Of a stretch of DNA of 64,000 nt, positions 1 to 12,352 are shown piece by piece. Both the position numbers and the translations under genes were made by a program. How positions within the stretch are numbered: the stretch's first letter is position 1; every line of letters starts with the position of its first letter. Origin of the DNA: Rhodococcoides corynebacterioides NBRC 14404 (GTDB taxonomy: Bacteria > Actinomycetota > Actinomycetes > Mycobacteriales > Mycobacteriaceae); the NCBI RefSeq assembly GCF_001894765.1, contig NZ_BCWV01000006.1:62001-126000 (forward strand). Direction: 5' to 3'. A model generated the notes under the pieces. It did not search any database. It was not told the origin of the DNA and worked only from the letters and a program-made list of their open reading frames with translations.

Positions 1-615
1 GGCGTTGGTCACCCAGTCGCGGAGCGCCTCGTTGATGGCGTCCTTCAGGGTGCGAGAGCCGCTGGTGACCGCGACGACGTCCGAGCCGAGCAGCTTCATG
101 CGAGCGACGTTCAAAGCCTGCCGCTCGGTGTCCACCTCGCCCATGTACACGACGCACTCGAGACCGAGGAGCGCACACGCGGTGGCCGTGGCGACGCCGT
201 GCTGCCCGGCACCGGTCTCGGCGATGACCCGCGTCTTGCCCATGCGCTTGGCCAGCAGAACCTGTCCCAACACGTTGTTGATCTTGTGCGATCCGGTGTG
301 GTTCAGATCCTCCCGCTTGAGCAGGATCCGGGCGCCCCCGGCGTGCGCGGCGAGGCCGCGGGCCTCGAAGATCGGGGACGGCCGGCCGGTGTAGTCCCGC
401 TGCAGCCGGTCCAACTCGTCGAGGAAGTCACGGTCCGCGCGGGCCTTCGTGTACTCGGTGGTGACCTCGTCGATCACGCCCATCAGCGCCTCGGGGACGT
501 ACCGGCCGCCGTACTTGCCGAAGTGGCCGCCGAGGTCCGGATCGTGAGTCGTGCGATCGGTCAACCCGTCGCTGGACACGGGGAGCGGGTTCCGCCCGGG
601 CGCAGAGGTAGTCAC
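1..615 (-). CDS. trpB: Tryptophan synthase beta chain, N-terminal part (partial)
   Basis: TrpB condenses indole with L-serine to make tryptophan, using pyridoxal phosphate, in a complex with TrpA. Only the first 205 codons are in the window; the gene runs off the left edge. The reading shows the typical N-terminus [16 protein letters not shown] and the cofactor-binding motif HTGSHKIN, whose lysine (about residue 111) forms the Schiff base with PLP. The GTG at 615 follows a GGAG that is very close to it; a GTG about 38 bases further in (577) is an alternative start. It lies 47 bases after trpC on the same strand, as in the mycobacterial order trpE-membrane protein-trpC-trpB-trpA, so trpA is expected just outside the window. 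Confidence 0.93.
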   Translation of the reverse strand, partial: MTTSAPGRNPLPVSSDGLTDRTTHDPDLGGHFGKYGGRYVPEALMGVIDEVTTEYTKARADRDFLDELDRLQRDYTGRPSPIFEARGLAAHAGGARILLKREDLNHTGSHKINNVLGQVLLAKRMGKTRVIAETGAGQHGVATATACALLGLECVVYMGEVDTERQALNVARMKLLGSDVVAVTSGSRTLKDAINEALRDWVTNA

Positions 616-662
616 TCCACGAGTCTGCCCGATGCCGCCCTCACCCGACGAGTCGGGTGAGG

Positions 663-1472
663 TCAGCGGCGAGGCTTGGGGCAGGACGGATGCGTCCCCG
701 CGGCCACCAGATCACGGACCGCGGTCCGGGGATCTCCACTGGTGACGAGGCCCTCGCCGACGAGCACGGCGTCGGCGCCCGCGCCCGCGTACGCCAGGAG
801 ATCCGCGGTGCCCTTCACTCCGGACTCGGCGATGCGGATGATGCTGGACGGCAGCCCCGGCGCGATGCGCGCGAACGTGTCCTGATCGACCTCGAGCGTC
901 TTGAGATTGCGGGCGTTGACACCGATCACGGTGGCGCCGGCCTCGAGCGCCCGATCCGCTTCCTCCTCGGTGTGCACCTCGACGAGCGGCGTCATGCCGA
1001 GGGACTCCGTGCGGTCGAGCAGCGAGACCAACGCATCCTGTTCGAGCGCCGCGACGATCAGCAGGATCATGTCCGCACCGTGCGCCCGCGCCTCGTGGAT
1101 CTGGTAGGGACCGACGATGAAGTCCTTGCGCAGCACGGGAATGTCCACGGCGCGTCGGACCGCGTCGAGATCGGCGAGCGAGCCGCGGAACCGCCGTTCC
1201 TCGGTGAGCACGCTGATGACCCGAGCGCCGCCCTCCTCGTACGCCCCGGCGAGCACCGCCGGGTCCGGGATGTCGGCGAGCGCACCCTTGGACGGGCTGG
1301 CGCGCTTGACCTCGGCGATGACGGCGATGCCGTCCTCGGCCAGGGCAGCGGCGGCGTCCAACGGCGGCCGCGCGGCAGCGGCGGCCTTCTTCACACTGGC
1401 GAAATCGACGACGGCCTCACGGGCCGCCGCGTCGGCGCGAACGCCGTCGAGGATCGAGTCGAGAACGGTCAT
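663..1472 (-). CDS. trpC: Indole-3-glycerol phosphate synthase
   Basis: This 269-residue single-domain TIM barrel closes the indole ring, converting carboxyphenylaminodeoxyribulose phosphate to indole-3-glycerol phosphate. Family motifs are visible: [11 protein letters not shown] near the N-terminus (catalytic Glu and Lys), VLRKDFI in the middle (general-acid Lys), GVNARNL and IAESGVKG in the phosphate-binding C-terminal half. The ATG at 1472 was chosen over the longer open frame because the protein starts with the usual MTVLDSI block and an AAAGGA element lies about 10 bases upstream. It is a free-standing TrpC, not a TrpC-TrpF fusion, which matters because no trpF is found nearby. Confidence 0.97.
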   Translation of the reverse strand: MTVLDSILDGVRADAAAREAVVDFASVKKAAAAARPPLDAAAALAEDGIAVIAEVKRASPSKGALADIPDPAVLAGAYEEGGARVISVLTEERRFRGSLADLDAVRRAVDIPVLRKDFIVGPYQIHEARAHGADMILLIVAALEQDALVSLLDRTESLGMTPLVEVHTEEEADRALEAGATVIGVNARNLKTLEVDQDTFARIAPGLPSSIIRIAESGVKGTADLLAYAGAGADAVLVGEGLVTSGDPRTAVRDLVAAGTHPSCPKPRR

Positions 1473-1586
1473 CGTGTCCCCCGCGTCCTTTCGCCAGGTG
1501 CGTGGATGTGAGGTGTGGCTCATCCACGCCAAGAGCCTAGAGGCCCCCGGAACGGCCACGGCCACTGGGTGTCCGGGTGGTCCGGA

Positions 1587-2270
1587 TCATCTCTCGGGGG
1601 TGCGGTCGGTCCCGGTCGCGTCCGGCGCGGTCGGGTCCCGGCCGGCGTCGAGCGCGTCCCAGAACGCGCGTTCGGAGACGTCCCCGGTGTCGCCGGACTT
1701 CCCGGGCCGCTCCGCCGCCGCGGCGCTCGCCGACGTCTCGGACGCGTGTTCGGCCCGTTCCCGACGGACCGCCGGCGCGTCGTACCGCGAGGACAGTCCC
1801 CGCGTGGATCCGGCCGCCCGCGCGATCGTCACGGCGCCGACCAGGGCCAGCAGCGACCCCAGCACGGCGAGTGCGGCGGGCCACCGGGACGCGCGCGCCG
1901 AGAGCACCTCGGCGCGGTCCGGCAGTTCTGCGAGCGCCGCTGCTCGCCCGACGTCGACCGTCGTCACCAGCAGGGTCACCGCCGGGATCGCCGCCGCCAC
2001 GGCGACGAGCACCACCACGGCGGCCACCAGCACCGTCCACCGCCCGCGCACCGCGAAGGTCGCGGCGATAGCGGCGATCAACACCAGCGCCAACGGCGTC
2101 GTCGCGGCCGCCCAGGTCGCACCGAGGAGGGACTCCGCGCGGGGCTCGCCGAGACCGTCGGAACTGACCACCCGCACCCACGTCGCGCGCGAGGACGCCC
2201 ACAGTGCGGCCGCCCCGAGCGCGAGCAGCAGGACCGCCACGGCGAGCGACCGACGTGCCGACGTGCTCAC
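1587..2270 (-). CDS. Trp biosynthesis-associated membrane protein (TIGR02234 type)
   Basis: A 227-residue membrane protein of unknown biochemical role that sits between trpE and trpC in many mycobacteria and rhodococci. Four hydrophobic segments can be seen: near residues 8-28, 50-70, 75-100 and 133-158, followed by a hydrophilic C-terminal tail of about 65 residues rich in Arg, Glu and Ser. The GTG start overlaps the trpE stop in a GTGA, so the two are very probably translationally coupled. The family assignment rests on the position and topology; the function is not known to me. The 114 bases between its stop and trpC show nothing beyond the trpC ribosome-binding site. Confidence 0.8.
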   Translation of the reverse strand: MSTSARRSLAVAVLLLALGAAALWASSRATWVRVVSSDGLGEPRAESLLGATWAAATTPLALVLIAAIAATFAVRGRWTVLVAAVVVLVAVAAAIPAVTLLVTTVDVGRAAALAELPDRAEVLSARASRWPAALAVLGSLLALVGAVTIARAAGSTRGLSSRYDAPAVRRERAEHASETSASAAAAERPGKSGDTGDVSERAFWDALDAGRDPTAPDATGTDRTPER

Positions 2271-3811
2271 CGGTCGTCCCCGTACCGACGCACCGTCTCC
2301 GCGGCCGCGACGGCGCCCAGGACGGCCATCGCCTTGTTCCGCGCCTCGGTGTCCTCGTATTCCGCGACGGAGTCGGCCACCACGCCCGCGCCCGCCTGGA
2401 CGAACGCCGTGCCGTCCTTCATCAGCGCCGAGCGGATGCAGATGGCCGTGTCGGCGTCGCCCGCGAAGTCGAGGTAGCCGACGATCCCGCCGTAGACGCC
2501 GCGGCGGGTCGGCTCGAGCTCGTCGATCAGTTCCATGGCGCGCACCTTCGGCGCGCCGGAGAGCGTGCCGGCCGGGAAGCACGCCCGGACGGCGTCGAGC
2601 GCGTGGCGTCCGTGATCGAGCCGACCGGTGACCGTCGAGACCAGATGCATGACGTGGCTGTACCGCTCGACGTGCCGGTAGTCGGTGACCTTCACGGTGC
2701 CCGGCTCGCAGACCCGGCCGAGATCGTTGCGGCCGAGATCGACCAGCATGAGGTGCTCGGAGTTCTCCTTCTCGTCCGCGAGAAGGTCCTTCTCCAGCAG
2801 CAGGTCGTCCTCCTCGCTGGACCCGCGCCAGCGGGTGCCCGCGATCGGGTGCGTCGTCGCGACCCCGTCCGCGACCGTGACCAGTGATTCCGGACTGGAC
2901 CCGACGATGGAGAACGCGGTGGACCCGTCGGGAGCCGGGACGTGCATCAGATACATGTAGGGGCTCGGGTTCGACGCGCGCAGCATGCGGTAGACGTCGA
3001 TGGGTGCGGCGTCGGTGTCCATCTCGAAGCGCTGCGAGAGCACCACCTGGAACGCCTCGCCGGCCTCGATCTCCGACACCAGGCGGTCGACGTCGGCGCC
3101 GAATCCCTCGGACGTGCGCTGGCGACGGTAGACGGGCGTGGGGCGGGAGAACCCGGCCACCGTCGACTCCGCGGGAGCCGACAGCGCCGCGGTCATCCGG
3201 TCGAGCCGCGCCACGGCGTCGTCGTACGCCTCGTCGACCCGCTCGTCGGTGCCGTTCCAGTTCACCGCGTTCGCGATGAGCGTGATCGCCCCCTCGTGGT
3301 GGTCCACGGCCGCGAGATCGGTGGCCAGCAGCATCACCATCTCCGGGATCTGCAGGTCGTCCTCGGTGGTCTCGGGGAGCCGCTCGATGTACCGCACGGC
3401 GTCGTAGCCGAGATAGCCGACCATGCCTCCGGTCAGCGGCGGGAGATCGGCGAGCCGTTCGCTGCGCAGCAGCTCCAACGTCGCCCCGAGCGCGTCGAGC
3501 GGATGTCCGCCGGAGGGCGCACCCGAGGGCACCTCGCCCATCCAGACCGCCTCGCCGTCGCGCACCGTCAGCGCCGACGGGCTGCCCGCGCCGATGAAGG
3601 ACCATCGCGACCACGACCGCCCGTTCTCGGCCGATTCGAGCAGAAAGGTTCCCGGCCGATCCGCCCCCAGCTTGCGATAGGCCGACAACGGAGTCTCCGA
3701 ATCGGCGAGCACCTTGCGCGTGACGGGGACGACGCGGTGCTCGGCGGCCAATCGCCGGAAGACCTCGCGCGAGGTGGTGGCGGCATCGACGGGGTCGGTC
3801 GTGACGGACAT
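2267..3811 (-). CDS. trpE: Anthranilate synthase component I
   Basis: This 514-residue chorismate-utilising enzyme makes anthranilate, the first committed step to tryptophan, with a glutamine amidotransferase partner (TrpG) that is not in this window. The N-terminal half has LLESAE, the element of the tryptophan feedback site. The C-terminal half holds the chorismate-binding signatures [45 protein letters not shown] and [10 protein letters not shown]. The ATG at 3811 gives the normal family length; the longer open frame reaches back to 3955 and would overlap the divergent MarR gene. Its stop overlaps the next gene. I see no Trp-rich leader peptide or attenuator upstream. Confidence 0.97.
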   Translation of the reverse strand: MSVTTDPVDAATTSREVFRRLAAEHRVVPVTRKVLADSETPLSAYRKLGADRPGTFLLESAENGRSWSRWSFIGAGSPSALTVRDGEAVWMGEVPSGAPSGGHPLDALGATLELLRSERLADLPPLTGGMVGYLGYDAVRYIERLPETTEDDLQIPEMVMLLATDLAAVDHHEGAITLIANAVNWNGTDERVDEAYDDAVARLDRMTAALSAPAESTVAGFSRPTPVYRRQRTSEGFGADVDRLVSEIEAGEAFQVVLSQRFEMDTDAAPIDVYRMLRASNPSPYMYLMHVPAPDGSTAFSIVGSSPESLVTVADGVATTHPIAGTRWRGSSEEDDLLLEKDLLADEKENSEHLMLVDLGRNDLGRVCEPGTVKVTDYRHVERYSHVMHLVSTVTGRLDHGRHALDAVRACFPAGTLSGAPKVRAMELIDELEPTRRGVYGGIVGYLDFAGDADTAICIRSALMKDGTAFVQAGAGVVADSVAEYEDTEARNKAMAVLGAVAAAETVRRYGDDR

Positions 3812-3887
3812 GCGGTCATTGTCCCGGGTGGCGGGGTATCGGGTACCACGGCACCCGGGCGCTCCCGCCGGTGCGAGACTGACCGGC

Positions 3888-4367
3888 ATGGCAGAGACGC
3901 GGTGGCTGACCGCCGAACAGCAGACGGCGTGGCGGGTTCTGGTGGCGTTCACCACGCGGCTGCCGGCCGCACTCGATACCCAGCTGCAGAAGGACTCTGG
4001 GCTGACGCACTTCGACTACTTCGTGCTGTCCACCCTGTCGGAGGCTCCCGGCCGTCGGCTGCAGCTGCGGGTGCTCGCGGACTTCGCCAATGCCTCGCTC
4101 TCCCGGCTCTCGCACGTGATGACGAAACTCGAGAAGGCCGGCTGGGCGCGGCGGGAGACGACGCCGGGTGTCCGCGGATCGCAGGCCGTGCTGACCGATG
4201 CGGGACACGCCAAGGTGGTGGACACGGCGCCGGGCCACGTCGATACCGTGCAGTCCCTGGTCTTCGACGGGCTCGACGACGAGCAGGTCCGCACTCTCAC
4301 CGAACTCGGCACGACGCTGCTGGACACCCTCGACGCCGGTATCGCGCGCGGCCGACGCCAGGTGTGA
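3888..4367 (+). CDS. MarR-family transcriptional regulator
   Basis: A 159-residue winged-helix regulator. The N-terminal dimer helix (residues 1-45) is followed by the DNA-reading helix region [23 protein letters not shown] and the wing containing [18 protein letters not shown], a typical MarR layout. It is divergent from trpE with only 76 bases between the two start codons, so the promoters must overlap; it could control itself, trpE, or both, but the ligand cannot be told. Its stop lies 13 bases before the end of the convergent hisI. Confidence 0.88.
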   Translation: MAETRWLTAEQQTAWRVLVAFTTRLPAALDTQLQKDSGLTHFDYFVLSTLSEAPGRRLQLRVLADFANASLSRLSHVMTKLEKAGWARRETTPGVRGSQAVLTDAGHAKVVDTAPGHVDTVQSLVFDGLDDEQVRTLTELGTTLLDTLDAGIARGRRQV

Positions 4368-4380
4368 CGGCCGGGGCCGA

Positions 4381-4734
4381 TCAGCCGTCGGAGAGCAGGA
4401 CGTCCGCGTCGAAGCAGGTGTGGTCGCCGGTGTGGCAGGCCCCGCCCTCCTGATCGACCGTGAGCAGCACGGTGTCGCCGTCGCAGTCCAGCCGCACCTC
4501 GTGCACGTACTGCGTGTGGCCCGAGGTCTCGCCCTTGACCCAGTACTGCCCGCGCGAGCGCGACCAGTAGGTGCCCGTGCGGGTCGCCAGGGTCATCGCC
4601 AGCGCGGTGTCGTCCATCCACGCCACCATGAGGACGTCGCCGGTGCCGCGCTCCTGCGCCACGGCACAGACCAACCCGTCCTCGGTGCGCTTCAGCCTGG
4701 CGGCGATGGCCGGATCCAGCGTCGGAGCACTCAT
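4381..4734 (-). CDS. hisI: Phosphoribosyl-AMP cyclohydrolase
   Basis: This 117-residue zinc/magnesium enzyme opens the purine ring of phosphoribosyl-AMP, the third step of histidine synthesis. The conserved signature runs from [18 protein letters not shown] through VRLDCDGD to [12 protein letters not shown], which carries the metal-binding Cys residues. It is a stand-alone HisI with no fused phosphoribosyl-ATP pyrophosphatase (HisE) domain; hisE must be elsewhere. The ATG overlaps the hisF stop codon in an ATGA. It is the last gene of the operon that starts at hisD. Confidence 0.96.
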   Translation of the reverse strand: MSAPTLDPAIAARLKRTEDGLVCAVAQERGTGDVLMVAWMDDTALAMTLATRTGTYWSRSRGQYWVKGETSGHTQYVHEVRLDCDGDTVLLTVDQEGGACHTGDHTCFDADVLLSDG

Positions 4735-5504
4735 CGGACCGGCACCCCCTCGGCGCGCATCGCGGTCTTGACGTCGCCGACGGTCATCTCGCCGAAGTGG
4801 AAGACGCTGGCCGCCAGCACCGCGTCGGCCCCGGCCTGCACCGCGGGCGCGAAGTGCTCCACGGCTCCGGCGCCGCCGCTGGCGATCACCGGCACCGACA
4901 CCGCGGCGCGCACGGCGCGGATCATCGCCAGGTCGAACCCGGCCTTGGTGCCGTCCGCGTCCATCGAGTTCAGCAGAATCTCCCCCACCCCGAGGTCGGC
5001 GCCGCGCTGCGCCCACTCGACGGCGTCGATGCCGGTGCCGCGTCGACCGCCGTGGGTGGTGACCTCCCACCCGGACGGGGTCGGCGACTCGCCGTCCGAC
5101 ACCGTACGCGCGTCGACCGACAGCACGATGCACTGCGACCCGAATCGAGAGCTCAACTCGCGCAACAACTCCGGACGCGCGATCGCCGCGGTGTTGACCG
5201 ACACCTTGTCGGCCCCGGCGCGCAGCAGGGCGTCGACGTCCTGCACGCTGCGGACGCCACCGCCGACCGTCAGCGGGATGAAGACCTGCTCGGCAGTGCG
5301 AGTCACGACGTCGAGCATGGTCGCGCGGCCGCCCGACGAGGCGGTCACGTCGAGGAAGGTCAGCTCGTCGGCACCCTCCGCGTCGTACTTCGCCGCGAGT
5401 TCCACCGGATCGCCGGCGTCGCGGAGGTCGGCGAAGTTGACGCCCTTGACCACCCGGCCCGCGTCGACGTCGAGACACGGGATGACGCGCACGGCGAGGC
5501 TCAC
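4731..5504 (-). CDS. hisF: Imidazole glycerol phosphate synthase, cyclase subunit
   Basis: HisF (257 residues) is the TIM-barrel partner of HisH; it takes ammonia from HisH and makes imidazole glycerol phosphate plus AICAR. The N-terminal [18 protein letters not shown] contains the first catalytic Asp, and [15 protein letters not shown] holds the second; VGGGVRS and [11 protein letters not shown] are the two phosphate-binding loops. The start is GTG, overlapping the stop of the upstream inositol monophosphatase gene in a GTGA. hisH and hisF are separated by hisA and impA, as in mycobacteria. Confidence 0.97.
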   Translation of the reverse strand: MSLAVRVIPCLDVDAGRVVKGVNFADLRDAGDPVELAAKYDAEGADELTFLDVTASSGGRATMLDVVTRTAEQVFIPLTVGGGVRSVQDVDALLRAGADKVSVNTAAIARPELLRELSSRFGSQCIVLSVDARTVSDGESPTPSGWEVTTHGGRRGTGIDAVEWAQRGADLGVGEILLNSMDADGTKAGFDLAMIRAVRAAVSVPVIASGGAGAVEHFAPAVQAGADAVLAASVFHFGEMTVGDVKTAMRAEGVPVR

Positions 5505-6331
5505 GGGCGGGGTCCTTTCGGGCGATGGTCGTCGGGGTCACCGATCGCGCGCACGAGGTCGAGGACCTCGTCGTGCACACCGGGGGCGGCGGCGAGGACC
5601 GACCGCGAGGCGATGGTCCACTCGTCGCCGGCCAGGTCGGTCACGACGCCGCCCGCCGCGCGGACGAGCATGGCCCCGGCGGCGTTGTCCCAGGCATGGT
5701 GACCGAACACCAGGGAGGCCCCGAGCGTTCCCGCGGCGGTGAAGGCGAGGTCCAGGCCGGTCGAGCCGTGCATGCGAATGCGCGACGACACCCGGCTCAG
5801 CTCGGTGAGGATCTGTAGTCGGTACGCGCCCGGCAGGCGCCCGCGGCTGTCGGCGTTGAACGCACCGAACCCCACCATGGACGAGCCCAGGGTGGTCGGT
5901 CCCAACGCGGGCAACGCCTCCTCGCCGCGGTGGACGGGTCCACCGTCGACGGCCCAGAAGCGGTGCCCGGACAGGGGCAGCCAGGTGAGACCGATCACCG
6001 GACGACCGTCGACCAGCAGAGCGAGAAGCGTTCCGGCCGTGGGCAACCCGTAGGAGTAGTTGAACGTGCCGTCGATCGGGTCCAGCACCCAGACGGCGCC
6101 GGACTCGAGGTCGGGACCGCCGAACTCCTCACCGTGCACCGGGATGGACGTGCGGTCCTCGAGCTCGCCGGTCAGGCGACGTTCGAGCTCGAGATCGACG
6201 GCGGTGGCGAAGTCGTCCGGGCCCTTGGCCACGGCACTGGGCGCGCCGACCCCGGCCAGGAAGCGGTCGTGGACACCGTCGAGCAGGGCCCGCGCGTCGG
6301 CCGCCAACCGGTCGAGGTCCAGCGACGTCAC
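5501..6331 (-). CDS. impA: Inositol monophosphatase-family phosphatase (ImpA-like)
   Basis: A 276-residue Mg-dependent phosphatase. The metal-binding motifs of the family are present in order: [19 protein letters not shown] and WDNAAGAML. The gene sits between hisA and hisF with four-base overlaps on both sides, the same place as impA in M. tuberculosis. It could act on inositol phosphate (for phosphatidylinositol and mycothiol) or on histidinol phosphate. A second family member, adjacent to prfB at 36.9 kb, looks more like the dedicated HisN, so I favour inositol phosphate, but the sequence does not settle this. Confidence 0.88.
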   Translation of the reverse strand: MTSLDLDRLAADARALLDGVHDRFLAGVGAPSAVAKGPDDFATAVDLELERRLTGELEDRTSIPVHGEEFGGPDLESGAVWVLDPIDGTFNYSYGLPTAGTLLALLVDGRPVIGLTWLPLSGHRFWAVDGGPVHRGEEALPALGPTTLGSSMVGFGAFNADSRGRLPGAYRLQILTELSRVSSRIRMHGSTGLDLAFTAAGTLGASLVFGHHAWDNAAGAMLVRAAGGVVTDLAGDEWTIASRSVLAAAPGVHDEVLDLVRAIGDPDDHRPKGPRP

Positions 6332-7074
6332 GCGGACGCGCCGCCGGACACCGCGGCGAGCGCGTCGGGCAGCGTGAACTTGCCGGCGTAGAGCGCCTTG
6401 CCGACGATCGACCCCTCGACCCCGCGGTCCGTCAGGGTCGCGATGGCCCGCAGGTCGTCGATGGTGGACACGCCGCCCGACGCGATGACGGGCGCCTCGG
6501 TGGCCGCGCAGACCTGCTCGAGCATCTCGAGATTGGGGCCGGTCAGCGTGCCGTCGCGGGTGACGTCGGTGACGACGTACCGGGAGCAGCCGTCGCGGTC
6601 GAGGCGCTCCAGCACCTCCCACAGATCGCCGCCGTCGCTGACCCAGCCGCGGCCGCGCAGACGGTGCTCCCCGTCGACGATGCGCACGTCCAGCCCGACG
6701 GCGACGCGGTCGCCGTACTCGCCGATGGCCCGTCGGCACCACTCGGGATCCTCGAGGGCCGCGGTACCGAGGTTGACCCGAGCGCAGCCGGTGGCGAGCG
6801 CGGCGCGCAACGACTCGTCGTCGCGGATGCCGCCGGACAGCTCCACCTTCACGTCGAGCTCGCCCACCACCTCGGCCAGCAACTCGCGATTCGAGCCCCG
6901 CCCGAACGCGGCGTCGAGGTCGACCAGATGGACCCACTCCGCACCGTCGTTCTGCCACGCGAGCGCGGCGTCACGGGGTGAGCCGTAGGCGGTTTCGCTG
7001 CCGGCCTCCCCCTGGACGAGACGAACGGCTTGTCCGTCGGCGACATCGACGGCGGGAAGAAGTACCAGGCTCAC
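6328..7074 (-). CDS. priA: Phosphoribosyl isomerase A (bifunctional HisA/TrpF, PriA)
   Basis: This 248-residue (beta-alpha)8 barrel performs the HisA Amadori rearrangement of ProFAR. In actinobacteria the same enzyme (PriA) also isomerises phosphoribosyl anthranilate in tryptophan synthesis. Seen here: [23 protein letters not shown] at the start with the catalytic Asp, [10 protein letters not shown], a central GLDVRIVDG, and [16 protein letters not shown] with the second Asp, then IASGGVS and [15 protein letters not shown]. Arginine-rich loop residues typical of PriA (RGRGW) follow the fifth strand. The start is GTG, and the gene lies 11 bases after hisH. The dual role is inferred from family knowledge and from the lack of a trpF in the trp cluster. 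Confidence 0.93.
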   Translation of the reverse strand: MSLVLLPAVDVADGQAVRLVQGEAGSETAYGSPRDAALAWQNDGAEWVHLVDLDAAFGRGSNRELLAEVVGELDVKVELSGGIRDDESLRAALATGCARVNLGTAALEDPEWCRRAIGEYGDRVAVGLDVRIVDGEHRLRGRGWVSDGGDLWEVLERLDRDGCSRYVVTDVTRDGTLTGPNLEMLEQVCAATEAPVIASGGVSTIDDLRAIATLTDRGVEGSIVGKALYAGKFTLPDALAAVSGGASA

Positions 7075-7085
7075 GTGCGGAAAGA

Positions 7086-7723
7086 TTACGCGAGGGTGCG
7101 CACCCAGTTCTCGAGCAGGGTGGCGCCTGCGTCGCCCGACTTCTCGGGGTGGAACTGCGTGGCCGACAGCGGGCCGTTCTCCACCGCGGCGAGGAACTCG
7201 CCACCGTGATCGGCCCACGTGAGAACCGGCGCGGCGAGGCTGTCGCTCGGCAGCATCTCCCACGTCTGCACGCCGTAGGTGTGGACGAAGTAGAAGCGGG
7301 TGTCCGGGTCCATCCCGGCGAACAGCACGCTGTCCGCGCCCGGCCGCACGGTGTTCCACCCCATGTGCGGCAGCACCTCGGCCTGCAGACGCTCGACGGT
7401 GCCGGGCCACTGGCCGCAGCCGGTGGCGGGCTCGTCGAACTCGACACCGCGGTCGAACAGGATCTGCATGCCGACACAGATGCCGAGCACCGGACGGCCA
7501 CCGGCGAGACGCTTGTCGATCAGCTCGTCACCGCGCACGGACAGCAACCCGTCCATGCACGCCGCGAACGCGCCCACCCCGGGCACCACGAGGCCGTCCG
7601 CCGCCAGCGCGACTCGGTGGTCGTCGGTGACGGTGACGTCGGCACCCACGCGCGCGAGGGCGCGCTGCGCGGAGTGCAGGTTGCCCGAGCCGTAGTCGAG
7701 CAGGGCGACCGACGGGGTCGACG

Positions 7724-7727
<4 letters not shown>
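7086..7727 (-). CDS. hisH: Imidazole glycerol phosphate synthase, glutamine amidotransferase subunit
   Basis: HisH (213 residues) hydrolyses glutamine and channels ammonia to HisF. It is a class I glutamine amidotransferase: [11 protein letters not shown] at the N-terminus, PGVGAF forming the oxyanion strand, GICVGMQ with the nucleophilic Cys, and TQFHPEKSG with the His and Glu of the triad. The GTG start overlaps the stop of hisB... the reverse order on the minus strand: hisB is downstream of hisC and hisH begins at the GTGA shared with the hisB stop. Length and motifs are normal. Confidence 0.97.
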
Positions 7728-10877
<3,150 letters not shown>

Positions 10878-10914
10878 GTGAGGTCCTTTCGGGGACGGCT
10901 CGACGAGGGAATTG

Positions 10915-10950
10915 CCTGTCGATTATCGCGCATCGTCGACGCCGTCACCC
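10915..10950 (-). promoter_or_regulatory. Candidate promoter of the his operon
   Basis: On the minus strand a GATAAT hexamer (10922-10927) resembles a SigA -10 element. The best -35 match upstream is weak (GGTGAC-like, about 16 bases away). It would give a leader of roughly 40 bases before hisD. No His-rich leader peptide or attenuator hairpin is seen. Confidence 0.4.
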
Positions 10951-10971
10951 GACCGGAGTGCCGACGGGCGC

Positions 10972-11442
10972 CTACCGGCGGTAGCGCCCGGCGAGCTTCT
11001 CGAGCGTGCGCTCGATGCCCTTCGCGTTCTGCGCCGGCACCTTCAGCAGTTCGAGCACCTTCGGCGCCTTGGCGGTGTCGTACCGGAAGCTCTCGGTGAC
11101 CTCGGTGGTCCGCGGACCGGTCGACTCCAACTCCCAGCGCCACCGGTGGCCCATCGGGTGCTGCCATTCGACGACGCGATGCTCCCCGGTGGCGACCACC
11201 TCGGTCACCCGACTGGTGATCTTGTACGGCAGCCCGTACATCTTCATCGCCACGGAGAACCTGTCGCCGGTCGACACCGCCGACGGTCCGCTCACCTTGT
11301 CCTGCACCGTTCCGGACCCGTCGAGTTCGCCGTGCCGGTGCGGGTCGGCCACCTGCGCGAACAGCTCGTCCACGGGGGCGTCGACCGTCACCTTCCGCGC
11401 GACCGTCCGGGCACCTCTGTCGACCTTCTGCACTGTTGCCAT
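10972..11442 (-). CDS. SRPBCC-family (START/Bet v1-like) protein
   Basis: A 156-residue soluble protein with the pattern of the SRPBCC helix-grip fold: a first strand with VTVDAPVDELFAQVADPHRHGELDGSG, a central strand region MKMYGLPYKITSRVTEV, and WRWELESTGPRTTEVTESFRYD before the long C-terminal helix ending in a basic tail. Such proteins often bind lipids or polyketides, but no ligand can be proposed. It lies between nadC and hisD on the same strand and might be transcribed with either; the 94 bases before hisD and the 52 bases after nadC leave room for separate signals. Confidence 0.75.
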   Translation of the reverse strand: MATVQKVDRGARTVARKVTVDAPVDELFAQVADPHRHGELDGSGTVQDKVSGPSAVSTGDRFSVAMKMYGLPYKITSRVTEVVATGEHRVVEWQHPMGHRWRWELESTGPRTTEVTESFRYDTAKAPKVLELLKVPAQNAKGIERTLEKLAGRYRR

Positions 11443-11494
11443 GTCCGACCTGTTCCCGCGCGGGCCGGGTGGGCAAACGCCCGCCGTGCCGGCG

Positions 11495-12352
11495 TCAGCG
11501 GAAGTCGAGGCCCAGATCGAGCACGGTCACCGAGTGGGTGAGCGCCCCGACCGCGAGGTAGTCCACGCCGGTCGCCGCGTAGTCGGCCGCCTGCTCGAGG
11601 GACAACCCGCCCGACGATTCGAGGCGGGTCGCCGGGGCGATCCGATCGCGTCGTTGCACGGCCATCTGCGTCTGCCACAGCGGGAAGTTGTCCAGCAGCA
11701 CCAGGTCGGCGCCCTCGGCGAGCACCTCGTCGAGTTGCTCGAGCGTGTCCACCTCGACCTCGCAGGGCAGGTCGGGCGCGGCGTCGCGAACCGCGCGCAG
11801 CGCAGCCACGACGGACCCCGCGGCGACCACGTGGTTGTCCTTGATCAGGGCGGCGTCCCCGAGACCGAGGCGGTGGTTCTCTCCCCCGCCCGCGCGCACG
11901 GCGTATTTCTGCAGCAGCCGCAGCCCCGGCAGTGTCTTGCGGCTGTCCCGCACCACGCAGCGGGTTCCGGCGACCGCGTCCACCCACGCCGCCGTCGCCG
12001 TGGCGATGCCGGACAGGTGACACAGCAGGTTCAGCATCGTCCGCTCGGCCGTGAGGATCGGTCGGGTGAGCGCCTCCACCTCGAGGACCACGTCGCCGGG
12101 TGCCACCGTGTCGCCGTCGGTCGATCGCTGCAGGATCCGGTAGTCACCCACCACCTCGTCCAGCACCGCGAGCGCCACGTCGACCCCCGCCACCGTGCCG
12201 TGCGCACGGGACACGACCGCCGCGCGTGTGCTTGCGTCCGCGGCGACGGTCGCGACGGTGGTGACGTCGGGTCCGTAGCGCAGGTCCTCGGCGAGCGCGC
12301 GGCGGACGACGTCGAGAATCTCGTCGCGATCGACGGGAACGAGGGCGGTCAT
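11495..12352 (-). CDS. nadC: Nicotinate-nucleotide pyrophosphorylase (quinolinate phosphoribosyltransferase)
   Basis: NadC (285 residues) joins quinolinate to PRPP to give nicotinate mononucleotide. The family signatures are TAERTMLNLLCHLSGIAT, VVRDSRKTLPGLRLLQKYAV, GGGENHRLGLGDAALIKDNH (substrate-binding Arg/Lys/His), VEVDTLEQLDE and ESSGGLSLEQ. The ATG overlaps the nadB stop in ATGA. It is the third gene of the nadABC operon, controlled from the nadA promoter region. Confidence 0.97.
   Translation of the reverse strand: MTALVPVDRDEILDVVRRALAEDLRYGPDVTTVATVAADASTRAAVVSRAHGTVAGVDVALAVLDEVVGDYRILQRSTDGDTVAPGDVVLEVEALTRPILTAERTMLNLLCHLSGIATATAAWVDAVAGTRCVVRDSRKTLPGLRLLQKYAVRAGGGENHRLGLGDAALIKDNHVVAAGSVVAALRAVRDAAPDLPCEVEVDTLEQLDEVLAEGADLVLLDNFPLWQTQMAVQRRDRIAPATRLESSGGLSLEQAADYAATGVDYLAVGALTHSVTVLDLGLDFR

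Noticed and set aside
1117-2631. A 504-codon open frame on the plus strand opposite trpC, the membrane protein and trpE
   Set aside because: It is the antisense shadow of well-supported genes; composition is Ser/Arg/Ala-rich without any family motif, as usual at high GC.
3812-3887. Tryptophan leader-peptide attenuator before trpE
   Set aside because: No Trp-codon run and no terminator hairpin in the 76-base gap.
10878-10971. Histidine leader attenuator before hisD
   Set aside because: No His-codon run or terminator hairpin is present.
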